A stretch of 46,391 bases of DNA from JAVVEG01 sp041689205 (GCA_041689205.1 JBDNGQ010000173.1:1-46391); one strand, 5' to 3'; counted from the stretch's first letter, positions 17,033-26,295 are shown. Notes: generated from the letters alone by a model not told the origin. Numbers and translations: made by a program.

Positions 17033-17922
17033 GATTTGTAATAGCCTTTGATCAGATTCTGCAGGCTGCCATGCCAGGAACGTTGTTTAATGCCGAAGGT
17101 ATCGAAGATTTTTTTTGTGGCCAGGGTGGTGTTAACAATTTCCGGCGGATCTACGCGATTCAGGTTGACACTCAGATGATCAAGCATCCGGTATACGGCT
17201 TCATCATGCTGTGCTGCCAGTTTTATTATGTGCTGCGCAAACTCGCTCTCGCGTTTAGTTTCCAGGCCACAGTAATGGTAAGTTCCCCAGACGTTGGCGT
17301 GGCAGTCGACCTGCAAGGCAATTGCCAGCAGCACGCGCGCAACATCTTCAACCGGCGTCGGGCTGAATTTGCGGCGCAGCACGGACACGGCACCATCGAA
17401 AGTTTTAACTTCATCAATCCAGCGCCTGAGGACTTCATCCTGCGTGGGACCGAACATCCACCCAGTGCGAACAATGATGTGTTTTTCGAGCACACTGCTG
17501 ATCGCCTGCTCGCCTAGAAAAGTGGTGGTGCCATACACACCCAGAGGCCGCGGCACGTCCTGCTCGTTATAACCGAGCTTTTTATCGCCGCCGAATACAT
17601 AGCCGGACGAAAGATGCAGCAGAGGGATATTCAGATGGTCACACACTTGGGCAAGCACTGATACCTGACCATGGTTTACAGCCTCACATTCCTGCGGGAA
17701 TTCTTCGGCTTTATGAATTGCCAGCTGACTGCCGGCGGCATAGGAAGCAAGATTTATCACCTGGTCAGGGGCGCACTGGGTGATAAATTTCGCAGCTTTC
17801 AGTGAATCTCCAGCATTGATCTTATTTGCATCTGGCGCAAGAAATTCAATCTCGCGCTGCTGCAACTGTTTAACCAGCTCCTTGCCTACAGCACTCGCAG
17901 CACCAACAATTAAAAGCTTCAC
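17029..17922 (-). CDS. RmlD-like extended SDR protein with degenerate catalytic motif
   Basis: 297 aa, a Rossmann-fold extended short-chain dehydrogenase resembling dTDP-4-dehydrorhamnose reductase (RmlD): LLIVG at the start, QVINLASY, LLHLSSGYVF, GVYGTTTFLGEQAI and IIVRTGWMFG. Two key features differ from active enzymes. The glycine motif is GAASAVG (middle Gly replaced by Ser), and the YxxxK pair reads Y130-GTT-T134, so the catalytic Lys is missing. A non-catalytic or binding role is therefore possible, as known for the RmlD-like regulatory subunit of methionine adenosyltransferase. It starts with GTG, lies 23 bp after ssb and overlaps moeA by 4 bp. Confidence 0.8.
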   Translation of the reverse strand: MKLLIVGAASAVGKELVKQLQQREIEFLAPDANKINAGDSLKAAKFITQCAPDQVINLASYAAGSQLAIHKAEEFPQECEAVNHGQVSVLAQVCDHLNIPLLHLSSGYVFGGDKKLGYNEQDVPRPLGVYGTTTFLGEQAISSVLEKHIIVRTGWMFGPTQDEVLRRWIDEVKTFDGAVSVLRRKFSPTPVEDVARVLLAIALQVDCHANVWGTYHYCGLETKRESEFAQHIIKLAAQHDEAVYRMLDHLSVNLNRVDPPEIVNTTLATKKIFDTFGIKQRSWHGSLQNLIKGYYKS

Positions 17923-17945
17923 CTGGGCGGTTTACCTTCTCCAGT

Positions 17946-18455
17946 CTAAAACGGGATGTCATCATCGTAGTTATCCATTTCAGCTGGCCGCGGCGCTGAA
18001 GCGGGCTCACGGGAATCGCGCGGGCTATCTCGCGAACTGTCACGCGAGCCGCCGCCATAAGGGGGTACGGAGCTTTTGCCAAACTCGTTATCACCCGTAC
18101 CCGGCTCACCAGAACCGCCACGGGAGTCCAGCATCTGCATTTCGCCAGCAACTATTTCGGTTGCGTAACGCGTTACCCCATCCTGTTCCCAGGAGCGCGT
18201 GCGCAGGCTACCTTCAATGTAAAGCTTGGAACCCTTACGCACATATTCGCCGACAATTTCTGCCAGACGATTGAAAAAAACCACGCGATGCCATTCGGTT
18301 TTTTCCTGCTGCTGACCGGTATTCTTATCTTTCCAGCTCTCACTGGTCGCCAGCGTCAGATTGACTACCGCGCCGCCACCTGGCATCTGGCGGGTTTCCG
18401 GATCCTTGCCTACGTTGCCAACCAAAATTACTTTGTTTACGCCTCTGCTCGCCAC
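17946..18455 (-). CDS. ssb: single-stranded DNA-binding protein
   Basis: Binds and protects single-stranded DNA in replication, recombination and repair. It contains the OB fold (GVNKVILVGNVGKDPE, WHRVVFFNRLAEIVGEYVRK, GSKLYIEGSLRTR), a flexible Gly/Ser/Arg/Asp-rich linker, and the conserved acidic partner-binding tip DDDIPF. The frame extends to 18503, but the family N-terminus is (M)ASRGVNKV. I therefore use the GTG at 18455, preceded by GGAG eight bases upstream, giving 169 aa. It is divergent from uvrA, the classic gammaproteobacterial arrangement. I could not find a convincing LexA box between them. Confidence 0.95.
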   Translation of the reverse strand: MASRGVNKVILVGNVGKDPETRQMPGGGAVVNLTLATSESWKDKNTGQQQEKTEWHRVVFFNRLAEIVGEYVRKGSKLYIEGSLRTRSWEQDGVTRYATEIVAGEMQMLDSRGGSGEPGTGDNEFGKSSVPPYGGGSRDSSRDSPRDSREPASAPRPAEMDNYDDDIPF

Positions 18456-18699
18456 GTTTTTTTCTCCACCCGCTGAATTTATTTTTTGATCCTGCTGCCG
18501 CAATGATCATGGGTTAAAGGATATCTCTACCCTTTAAATTGTGTCGTCTAGTCTATACGAAGCATAGCATGAATAAAATCTTCTGCTGGAAATTGCCAGC
18601 GGCTGATACAAGTCTTTGCGATACGCTGACAAATTAATCATAATCGCTGGTTGGCTAATCAACACCCACGTTGATGGCAAAATATTTACAGGGGAAATT

Positions 18700-21537
18700 G
18701 TGGACAAGATAACAATCAGGGGAGCAAGAACTCATAACCTGAAGAATATCAACCTGACCATTCCCAGAGATAAGTTGATTGTAATCACCGGCTTATCCGG
18801 TTCCGGCAAATCTTCATTGGCCTTCGATACGCTTTACGCTGAAGGTCAGCGGCGCTATGTTGAGTCACTCTCCACCTATGCGCGTCAGTTTTTGTCCATG
18901 ATGGACAAGCCCGACATTGATCATATCGAGGGCTTATCGCCGGCTATTTCGATAGAACAGAAATCCACCTCGCATAATCCACGCTCCACTGTCGGCACTA
19001 TTACTGAAATCTATGATTATCTGCGCCTGCTGTTTGCCAGAGTCGGCGAGCCACACTGCCCCGAACATCATAAGAAACTGGAAGCGCAGACCGTCAGCCA
19101 GATGGTCGACCAGGTGCTGGCTCTGCCTGAAGGCAGCAAAATCATGATACTGGCGCCGATTGTTCGGGACCGCAAAGGTGAGCATGTGCATGTGTTCAGC
19201 GAGCTGAAAACCAGCGGCTATATCCGTGCCCGCGTCAATGGCATCGTCACTGAACTGGACTATCCCCCGGAGCTGGAAAAAAACAAGAAGCACAATATTG
19301 AAGTGGTGATTGATCGGCTGAAAATCCGCGCCGATATGCAGCAGCGCCTGGCCGAGAGTTTCGAAACCGCACTGCAACTGGCCGATGGCCGAGCCATTGT
19401 CGCGTTTATGGATGAAGCGGAAAACCACAAAGAAGAAATGGTGTTTTCTTCACGATTTGCCTGTCCTGTCTGCGGCCACAGCATCAGCGAACTGGAACCG
19501 CGCTTATTCTCCTTCAACAATCCGGCCGGCGCCTGCAGCAGCTGTGACGGGCTGGGCGTTAAGCAATTTTTTGATGAAAAGCGCATTATCACCGACACTT
19601 CGCTGTCACTGGCCGAGGGCGCAATACGCGGCTGGGATCGGCGCAATTTTTATTATTTCCAGATGCTCGGCTCACTCGCAGAACACTTTGGTTTTGCAGT
19701 AGATACGCCCTTTGATCAGCTCAGTAAAAAACATCAGGATATAGTCCTGCACGGCAGCAAGGGCGCGGCGATCAACTTCCGCTTCCTCAATGACCGCGGC
19801 GACAGCACCATTCGTCGACACGCCTTTGAAGGCATTCTGCCCAATATGGAACGTCGCTATCGCGAGACCGAATCGGTGATGGTGCGTGAAGAGCTGTCCA
19901 AATATCTGAGTTCGCAGGCCTGCCCGGGCTGCGAGGGCACACGCTTAAAATCCGATGCACGGCATGTCTATATTAATGAGATGACTCTGCCTGCTGTTAC
20001 CGCTATGACCATCGCTCATGCCGCTGACTACTTTCAACAACTGGAGCTTAGTGGGTCACGCGCTACCATTGCCGAAAAAATCGTCAAGGAATTGCAGGAA
20101 CGTCTGAAATTTTTGATTGATGTCGGCTTAAATTATCTGACCCTGAGCCGCGGCGCAGACACCCTTTCCGGTGGCGAAGCGCAGCGCATACGACTGGCCA
20201 GTCAGATTGGCGCTGGTCTGGTTGGCGTTCTGTATATTCTGGATGAACCTTCTATCGGCCTGCATCAGCGTGACAATGACCGTCTGCTCAAAACGCTGTT
20301 TCATCTGCGTGATATTGGCAACACTGTGATCGTGGTAGAACACGATGAAGATGCTATTCGCAGCGCCGACCATATTATCGATATTGGTCCTGGCGCCGGC
20401 GTGCACGGTGGCTACATCGTTGCCCAGGGCAGCGTGCAGGATGTGATCAATTCAGAGCGCTCACTGACTGGTAAATATCTGTCCGGCGAAAAGAAAATAG
20501 ATATTCCCAAAAAGCGGAATGCTGTCGATAAAAAGAAAATTCTGACCTTGAAAGGCGCCAGCGGAAATAATCTGCAGAGCCTGACGCTGAACATCCCTCT
20601 TGGATTGCTGACCTGCGTTACCGGCGTGTCGGGTTCAGGCAAATCAACCTTGATCAACAACACACTGTATCCGCTGGCCGCGACGCAATTGAATGGCGCC
20701 ACTACACTTAACGCTGCCGCACACGAGCGTATTGATGGATTGCAGCTGCTGGATAAAGTTGTCGATATCGATCAAAGCCCGATTGGCAGAACGCCGCGCT
20801 CAAACCCGGCGACTTACACCGGTATTTTTACGCCGGTACGTGAACTGTTTGCCGGCACCCAGGAAGCGCGCGCGCGGGGTTATCTGCCAGGTCGTTTCAG
20901 TTTCAATGTCAAAGGCGGACGCTGCGAAGCCTGTCAGGGTGATGGCGTGGTCAAAGTAGAAATGCACTTTCTACCTGATGTGTATGTTTCCTGTGACATT
21001 TGCCACGGTAAGCGCTACAACCGCGAAACCCTGGAGGTCCGATACAAGGGCAAAAATATTTACGAAGTGCTGGCAATGACGATCGAAGATGCCCGCGCGT
21101 TCTTTGATCCCGTACCGGTGATTGCCCGCAAATTGCAAACGTTGATGGAGGTAGGATTGTCCTATATCAGTCTGGGGCAGGCCGCCACCACCTTATCGGG
21201 TGGTGAAGCGCAACGCGTGAAACTGGCGCGGGAATTATCCAAGCGTGACACCGGCCAGACTCTCTATATTCTTGATGAGCCCACTACCGGATTGCATTTT
21301 GAAGACATCAAGCAATTGCTGGCGGTGCTGCATCGTCTGCGTGATCAAGGCAATACCGTGGTAGTGATTGAGCATAATCTGGATGTGATAAAAACGGCGG
21401 ACTGGATTGTCGATCTGGGACCTGAGGGCGGCAGTGGTGGTGGTTTGATTATTGCGGAAGGAACACCGGAGCAGGTCGCCCGCATTGAGACTTCACATAC
21501 CGGACACTACCTAGCAAAGATGTTGAAGCGGAGCTGA
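18700..21537 (+). CDS. uvrA: excinuclease ABC subunit A
   Basis: Damage-recognition ATPase of nucleotide excision repair, working with UvrB and UvrC. It has two ABC-type ATPase halves: Walker A GLSGSGKSS and GVSGSGKST, and two signature LSGGEAQR motifs. It also has zinc-binding pairs CPVC...CSSC and the C-terminal CEAC...CDIC zinc module, with YLPGRFSFNVKGGRCEAC next to it. The frame opens earlier at a TTG (18616), but homology starts at VDKITIRGARTHNLKN. The GTG at 18700 has AGGGG before it and gives 945 aa against 940 in E. coli. It is divergent from ssb and convergent with the acyl-CoA dehydrogenase. Confidence 0.97.
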   Translation: MDKITIRGARTHNLKNINLTIPRDKLIVITGLSGSGKSSLAFDTLYAEGQRRYVESLSTYARQFLSMMDKPDIDHIEGLSPAISIEQKSTSHNPRSTVGTITEIYDYLRLLFARVGEPHCPEHHKKLEAQTVSQMVDQVLALPEGSKIMILAPIVRDRKGEHVHVFSELKTSGYIRARVNGIVTELDYPPELEKNKKHNIEVVIDRLKIRADMQQRLAESFETALQLADGRAIVAFMDEAENHKEEMVFSSRFACPVCGHSISELEPRLFSFNNPAGACSSCDGLGVKQFFDEKRIITDTSLSLAEGAIRGWDRRNFYYFQMLGSLAEHFGFAVDTPFDQLSKKHQDIVLHGSKGAAINFRFLNDRGDSTIRRHAFEGILPNMERRYRETESVMVREELSKYLSSQACPGCEGTRLKSDARHVYINEMTLPAVTAMTIAHAADYFQQLELSGSRATIAEKIVKELQERLKFLIDVGLNYLTLSRGADTLSGGEAQRIRLASQIGAGLVGVLYILDEPSIGLHQRDNDRLLKTLFHLRDIGNTVIVVEHDEDAIRSADHIIDIGPGAGVHGGYIVAQGSVQDVINSERSLTGKYLSGEKKIDIPKKRNAVDKKKILTLKGASGNNLQSLTLNIPLGLLTCVTGVSGSGKSTLINNTLYPLAATQLNGATTLNAAAHERIDGLQLLDKVVDIDQSPIGRTPRSNPATYTGIFTPVRELFAGTQEARARGYLPGRFSFNVKGGRCEACQGDGVVKVEMHFLPDVYVSCDICHGKRYNRETLEVRYKGKNIYEVLAMTIEDARAFFDPVPVIARKLQTLMEVGLSYISLGQAATTLSGGEAQRVKLARELSKRDTGQTLYILDEPTTGLHFEDIKQLLAVLHRLRDQGNTVVVIEHNLDVIKTADWIVDLGPEGGSGGGLIIAEGTPEQVARIETSHTGHYLAKMLKRS

Positions 21538-21577
21538 AAGCACGCAATATCGTGTGCAAACCAGGCGAGCAGCTCAC

Positions 21578-22750
21578 TCAGTAAGAGCGCGGCTGTCTCA
21601 GTACGCGCTCCGCAATGTAGTTCTTCACCATCTCCTGGCTGACGGGCGCCAGGCGCGGAATCATGACTTCTCGAAACAGCCTCTCCACATCGTATTCGCG
21701 GGCATAACCCATGCCGCCATGGGTGAGCACCGCCCGCTCGCAGGCTTTGAATGCCGCTTCCGCTGCCAGATATTTCGCGGCATTGGCCTCAGCTCCGCAG
21801 GACACGCCGGTATCGTAAAGACTCGCCGCCTTGCAGGTCATCAGCCAGGCCGCCTCCAGCTCCATCCAGCATTCAGCCAGCGGATGCGCAATCGCCTGGT
21901 TCTGACCAATAGGCCGATCAAACACAATCCGCTCGCGGGCATAGTCACTCGCCTTCTCCAACGCCGCCTGCCCCAGCCCAACCGCTTCTGCCGCAATTAA
22001 AATCCGTTCCGGGTTCAGACCATGCAGCAGACATTGCCAGCCCTGACCTTCACCACCGATCAGATCCGCAGCGGAAACTTTCAAATCGTCGATAAACAGC
22101 GCGTTGGAATCCACCGCTGCGCGGCCCATTTTCGGTATACGACGCACTTCTATATGTTCGCGATTCAATTCGGTATAGAACAGAGACAGGCCATCGGTGG
22201 GTTTTGCACACTCGGCAAGCGCTGTGGTGCGGGTCAGCAGCATGATCCGGTTAGCCACCTGAGCGGTGGATGTCCACATCTTGCGGCCATTGATAATGTA
22301 GTGATCGCCGGAGCCAGACCGCCGTGCCCGCGTTTCCAGCGCAGCAGTATTCAAACCTGCGTCCGGCTCAGTGACACCAAAGCAGGTACGATCCTCGCCG
22401 GAGATCAGCCGTGGCAAAAACCGCGCCTTCTGCTCTGCAGTGCCAAGCACCACAATCGGATGCGGGCCGAACAGATTGATATGCACGGCTGAGGCGCCAC
22501 TCATACCGGCGCCGGACCTGGCGATACCGTGGGCCAGCAATGCGGCTTCCGTAATGCCAAGGCCGGAGCCCCCATAAGCTTCCGGCATTGCAATTCCCAG
22601 CCAGCCGGCTTTGGTCACCGCCGCCACAAACTCTTCAGGAAAGCGTGCCTGATCGTCGCAGTCTCGCCAGTAGCGGGCATCGAAGTCCGCACACATCCTT
22701 GCCACGCTGGCCACAATGGCCTGCTGGTTTTCGGTCAATGCAAAATCCAT
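21578..22750 (-). CDS. acyl-CoA dehydrogenase
   Basis: 390-aa FAD enzyme that introduces the alpha-beta double bond into an acyl-CoA. Family motifs are EAYGGSGLGITE, CFGVTEPDAGLNT (FAD/substrate loop), GRKMWTSTAQVAN and LTHGGMGYAREYDVERLFRE. At the usual catalytic position (IYEGT in most members) this protein reads RLAPVSQEM, so that Glu is missing. GLNPERI in the earlier helix supplies a Glu where isovaleryl-CoA dehydrogenase carries its base. The substrate is not predictable, though branched or unusual acyl chains are possible. It lies 75 bp downstream of the PQQ dehydrogenase, possibly co-transcribed. Confidence 0.9.
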   Translation of the reverse strand: MDFALTENQQAIVASVARMCADFDARYWRDCDDQARFPEEFVAAVTKAGWLGIAMPEAYGGSGLGITEAALLAHGIARSGAGMSGASAVHINLFGPHPIVVLGTAEQKARFLPRLISGEDRTCFGVTEPDAGLNTAALETRARRSGSGDHYIINGRKMWTSTAQVANRIMLLTRTTALAECAKPTDGLSLFYTELNREHIEVRRIPKMGRAAVDSNALFIDDLKVSAADLIGGEGQGWQCLLHGLNPERILIAAEAVGLGQAALEKASDYARERIVFDRPIGQNQAIAHPLAECWMELEAAWLMTCKAASLYDTGVSCGAEANAAKYLAAEAAFKACERAVLTHGGMGYAREYDVERLFREVMIPRLAPVSQEMVKNYIAERVLRQPRSY

Positions 22751-22758
22751 AAAGGGCC

Positions 22759-22796
22759 TGCTATCTGCTATCGGCTATCGGCTGCTATCTGTTATC
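22759..22796 (-). repeat. heptamer repeat cluster before the acyl-CoA dehydrogenase gene
   Basis: Five copies of TGCTATC/GGCTATC/TGTTATC lie nearly head to tail, with one 3-nt interruption (GGC at 22780-22782), directly upstream of the acyl-CoA dehydrogenase start and after the PQQ dehydrogenase stop. A 7-nt period can change length by slippage. Function unknown. Confidence 0.6.
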
Positions 22797-22825
22797 GACC
22801 TGGAGCCATTATCGACTCGAAGCGC

Positions 22826-25009
22826 TCACTGCGATTCTGCAGCCGCCAGTTGCAACAGATAGGCCCTGATATGCTCCGTTTCTTCGGCGCCTATATCGGC
22901 AGCGAAACTGACCATGCCCCGGTCAGCCAGCGCGCCATCAAGCACGATCGCAGAGAACACTTCCGGCCCAAGAATCGCAGCGGAGAAACGCAGATCCGGT
23001 ATTGGTCCCGCACTCATGGCCATCGGGCCATGACAGAAGGAACACAGCGCGCCATATTGCAACGCACCGAGCTCCGCATTACCGGTGCTGCTTGCAGCAG
23101 ACACGTCAAGAGGAGTCGGCGCAACCAGTGTAACCGCAGGCAGCACCCCATCTGCACCCAGCTTAAATGCGATCAGCCGACCATTGCGCTGGCGCGGAAA
23201 GTTGCCGGACATCAGACCCCCGGTCAAGGGAATAGCTCCACCCTGTCCGGCCAGTGCTACCACGTATTGCTCACCATCAAGTTCATAGGTAACCGGGCCA
23301 CCAAGAATGGCGTCGCCCACTTCATGGGACCACAGGCGTTGTCCGGTTTCGGTGTGATAGGCATGGAACAGTCCATCGGCAGAACCCTGGAACACCAGCT
23401 TACCGGCGGTAGCCAGGGTACCGCTGTTGCCCAGAATCGGATAATCCACGCGCCAGACTTCCTGCTGCCTGACCGGATCCCAGGCCAGCAGACTGGAAGG
23501 CGGCAGTTGCAGCGCACGGGCTTCGTCCTGCGGGTTCTGAGGCGTACGCGGAGTTAAATCGATACCCAGATTCCAGCCGACTTCCTGTTCCTCAAACTCT
23601 TCCGGATTGGCATAGAGAAAAGAAGTGTTCTGCACCGGGATATAAACAAGGCCGGTGGCCTGGTCGCGTGACATCGGGTACCAGTTATGGCCACCCAGCG
23701 GTCCAGGAATCATGATGGTGGGGTCACGCTGGTAACGCGCCCCTTCAACTTCCAGCGGTCGGCCACTGACCGGATCCAGGCCCATCGCCCAGTTCACGTC
23801 GACATAGTTATCACCAGAGATAAATTCGCCAGTGACTCGATCGATCAGATAGAAAAAACCATTCTTAGGCGCCTGCATGATGACCTGGCGCAGGCGGCCA
23901 TTGATGGTCAGATCGGCAAGGATCATATGCTGGGTAGCAGTGTAGTCCCAGGACTCAGAAGGTGTGGTTTGAAAATGCCAGACGTACTCGCCGGTATCCG
24001 GACGCAGCGCAACGATAGAGGACAGGAACAGATTGTCGCCCTGGCCTTCGGAGCGGATCTGATGATTCCAGGGGCTGCCATTACCGACACCTATATAGAG
24101 CAGATCCAGTTCCGGGTCGAAGGCCATCGAATCCCAGACCGTGCCACCGCCGCCCAGTCTCCACCATTCGCCGGCCCAGGTCTCTGCTGCCATTTCCATT
24201 GCAGGACTTTCAAAACCATCAACAGGATTGCCTGGCACCGTATAGAAACGCCAGATCTGGTCACCGCTCTCGGCATCATAGGCTGTCACATAACCTCGCA
24301 CACCCAGTTCGGCGCCGCCATTACCGATGATCACTTTGCCATTGACGACTCGCGGTGCGCCGGTAATGGTATAGCGCTGCTCCGGATCGGCAGACACCAC
24401 CGACCATTCGACTTCCCCGGTTTCCCGATTCAACGCAATCAAACGTCCATCAATGGTGCCAAAAAATACTTTATCGCCCCACGCTGCCATGCCCCGGTTA
24501 ACCACGTCGCAGCAGGCATTGACACCATAACGACGCGGCACCTCCGGATCGTAACGCCATTTCTCTTCACCGGTGCGGGCATCAAGCGCGAAGGCTTTGC
24601 TCCAGGCGGAGGTAAAAAACAGGGTGCCATCTATCACCAGAGGCGTCGCTTCCTGGCCTCGGTCAGTATCCAGATCGAAGTACCAGGCAACGCCCAGATC
24701 TTCCACGCTAGCCTCATTCACCTGGCTAAGCGGACTGAAGCGATCTTCTGCATAGGTGCGACCGTGGGTCAACCAGTCTGCATTGTTGCTCCCGGCTGTT
24801 TCAATACGCTGAGCGGTGACCGGACGATCAACCTGATCAGTGGTTGTACCCGATGTTGTACCTGGCGCCTCAGCCACAGAATCCGCAGAATTCCCGGATT
24901 CGCCTGAACAGGCAGCGAGCCCCAGCAGCAGAGCCGCGGCTAACAGCGATAAACGCAGGGGGTGGGTTAAATCTTGAAAACTGCAGGTGCGCGGCGATTG
25001 TTCTGTCAT
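22826..25009 (-). CDS. PQQ-dependent alcohol dehydrogenase with C-terminal cytochrome c (quinohemoprotein, lipoprotein)
   Basis: Oxidises alcohols in the periplasm, passing electrons from PQQ to heme c. The signal peptide ends in a lipobox (LLLGLAAC, Cys near 34), so it is probably outer- or inner-membrane anchored. Eight-bladed propeller repeats carry WRYDP, ALNRETGEVEW and YDAESGDQIW. The vicinal disulfide pair NACCDV is near 167, and the catalytic WDYT has its Asp near 355. The C-terminal heme site CSFCHG lies near 656-661. The residue two after the catalytic Asp is Thr, not Asp, so the calcium rather than lanthanide type is expected. ATG 25009 or GTG 25012 may start it; AGAGGA precedes both. 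Confidence 0.9.
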   Translation of the reverse strand: MTEQSPRTCSFQDLTHPLRLSLLAAALLLGLAACSGESGNSADSVAEAPGTTSGTTTDQVDRPVTAQRIETAGSNNADWLTHGRTYAEDRFSPLSQVNEASVEDLGVAWYFDLDTDRGQEATPLVIDGTLFFTSAWSKAFALDARTGEEKWRYDPEVPRRYGVNACCDVVNRGMAAWGDKVFFGTIDGRLIALNRETGEVEWSVVSADPEQRYTITGAPRVVNGKVIIGNGGAELGVRGYVTAYDAESGDQIWRFYTVPGNPVDGFESPAMEMAAETWAGEWWRLGGGGTVWDSMAFDPELDLLYIGVGNGSPWNHQIRSEGQGDNLFLSSIVALRPDTGEYVWHFQTTPSESWDYTATQHMILADLTINGRLRQVIMQAPKNGFFYLIDRVTGEFISGDNYVDVNWAMGLDPVSGRPLEVEGARYQRDPTIMIPGPLGGHNWYPMSRDQATGLVYIPVQNTSFLYANPEEFEEQEVGWNLGIDLTPRTPQNPQDEARALQLPPSSLLAWDPVRQQEVWRVDYPILGNSGTLATAGKLVFQGSADGLFHAYHTETGQRLWSHEVGDAILGGPVTYELDGEQYVVALAGQGGAIPLTGGLMSGNFPRQRNGRLIAFKLGADGVLPAVTLVAPTPLDVSAASSTGNAELGALQYGALCSFCHGPMAMSAGPIPDLRFSAAILGPEVFSAIVLDGALADRGMVSFAADIGAEETEHIRAYLLQLAAAESQ

Positions 25010-25274
25010 CACGGGGAAATCCTCTTAATTATCATTACAGGCAGAATAAACACCGGCTTTGACAAACGCAACTGCTTCACATCAGGGAGTTTTCCGAGCA
25101 CCAATAAGGTGCGTTGTTGGCGTATTTTGGCCAAATCAACCCGGTTTCTTCCCATACCTTAGTGACTCTGGGTAAAAATAGGGACGAAACCCTGCCCTGC
25201 TATTGTCACCACAAGTAAAAACGAGGACCATGCGCCTCGTTAGCCCTACCCACAACTTTTCGGAAGGCAAGATT

Positions 25275-25781
25275 ATGAACAAATTCTTAAAACCAGCTCT
25301 GGCCACGATTGTTGCGGGACTGGCGATGTCGATGCCAATTACGCAGGCTCAAACTGTCACCAATGCTTTTAATGTGTCAGTCACACTGACATCACAGTGT
25401 CAGGCTATCGTCTCTGGCACTCAAACATTAGTATTCGGAACCTATGTCGCTTTTCAAGCCACTGCGCTCGTACCCACCCCCCTCAACATTGAGTTTAACT
25501 GCTCTCGCGGATTTATCCCATCCAGCGTAGCCTTGGATTCAGCTGGTGACAACTCGCCAACAGCCGGTCTTTTGGCGGGTTTGCAATATACCATTTCCGT
25601 GGCAGCCGGAGTACAGCAAGTTGTGGGTACCGCAGCAACTAATGCAGTCATCGGTACGGCAGATACTGTGCGTTATGTTGTCTCTGCTTCAATGCCCGCA
25701 GGTCAGGCAGGTACAGACACAAACGCAGCAACTGCCAATGCTGAAGCAACACATACACGCACTATGACAGTTACCTATTAA
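25275..25781 (+). CDS. SCPU-domain pilin, probable major subunit of an archaic chaperone-usher pilus
   Basis: Exported 168-aa protein. The signal peptide (MNKFLKPALATIVAGLAMSM ... TQAQ) is followed by a spore-coat-U (SCPU) domain: VTNAFNVSVTLTSQCQA, a Cys pair (SQCQ, NCSR) for the usual disulfide, and the C-terminal strand THTRTMTVTY. ATG 25275 has GGAAGG eight bases upstream; the frame also runs back to 25203 without a plausible start. It is the first gene of the pilus locus (subunit, small subunit, chaperone, usher, tip), the same order as Csu-type systems. It is divergent from the PQQ dehydrogenase. The 265-bp gap upstream shows no strong promoter match. Confidence 0.85.
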   Translation: MNKFLKPALATIVAGLAMSMPITQAQTVTNAFNVSVTLTSQCQAIVSGTQTLVFGTYVAFQATALVPTPLNIEFNCSRGFIPSSVALDSAGDNSPTAGLLAGLQYTISVAAGVQQVVGTAATNAVIGTADTVRYVVSASMPAGQAGTDTNAATANAEATHTRTMTVTY

Positions 25782-25815
25782 AATTAAAGGCTCACCGGCA
25801 CCTGGGCTTATCGCA

Positions 25816-26295
25816 ATGCTGAAAGACTGGTTTAAGTTGGAATCCGAGCTCCCGTACCCGTTGCTCAGCCTGCGGTGGGCTCGCATTGCTGCAGTAGTCT
25901 CCTGCCTGCTGCTCGCGGTGGCAATGACGTCGGCTCAAACCGATCAGGTGACCAACAGTTTCGCTGTCTCTGTAACGCTGGCAGGTAACAGTGGCGCAAC
26001 TCCACTGCCTGGCGCCAATACTGCATTTTGTATTAATAGAGACACGCCTGACTCCTTCGGGGCCAAGGTAATTGTTATCTGCCAAACTGGCCAAATAGTA
26101 GGTATTACTCCAAACAACTCAGATAACCCCTGGTTGCCCGTCCATGGTGGCGCAAAACAATATGCAACAGAGCTTACGAATTTTGGCAGCTACACTGGCA
26201 TGGTAGATGGATATATGAGCGCAGGTACTGTAGCATCCTGGCGACAAGTCTCGTTCACCGATCGGGACTATCTGGAGATATTGGTCGCTTGGTAG
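25816..26295 (+). CDS. small exported subunit of the pilus locus
   Basis: 159 aa. The signal sequence is long (core ARIAAVVSCLLLAVAM, cleavage after TSAQ). The mature start QVTNSFAVSVTLAG resembles the start of the neighbouring pilin (VTNAFNVSVTL), which suggests a paralogous or degenerate SCPU subunit. Two cysteines (FCIN, VICQ) and an aromatic-rich end (DYLEILVAW) are visible. It sits between the pilin and the chaperone, where archaic loci carry minor subunits. I see no clear Shine-Dalgarno. The exact role, as adaptor or minor pilin, is inferred from position. Confidence 0.7.
   Translation: MLKDWFKLESELPYPLLSLRWARIAAVVSCLLLAVAMTSAQTDQVTNSFAVSVTLAGNSGATPLPGANTAFCINRDTPDSFGAKVIVICQTGQIVGITPNNSDNPWLPVHGGAKQYATELTNFGSYTGMVDGYMSAGTVASWRQVSFTDRDYLEILVAW

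Noticed and set aside
18456..18699. LexA (SOS) box between ssb and uvrA
   Set aside because: Only partial halves such as TATTTACAG and a GCTGG-N6-CCAGC inverted repeat exist; none fits CTGT-N8-ACAG.
18616..18699. TTG start giving a 28-residue extension of UvrA
   Set aside because: The extension is not similar to UvrA N-termini, and the GTG at 18700 has a good Shine-Dalgarno at the family start.
23687..24907. Long open frame (406 codons) on the plus strand
   Set aside because: It lies entirely opposite the PQQ dehydrogenase, whose protein is clearly conserved; the predicted plus-strand peptide has no domain or usable start signal. It is a shadow of codon use.
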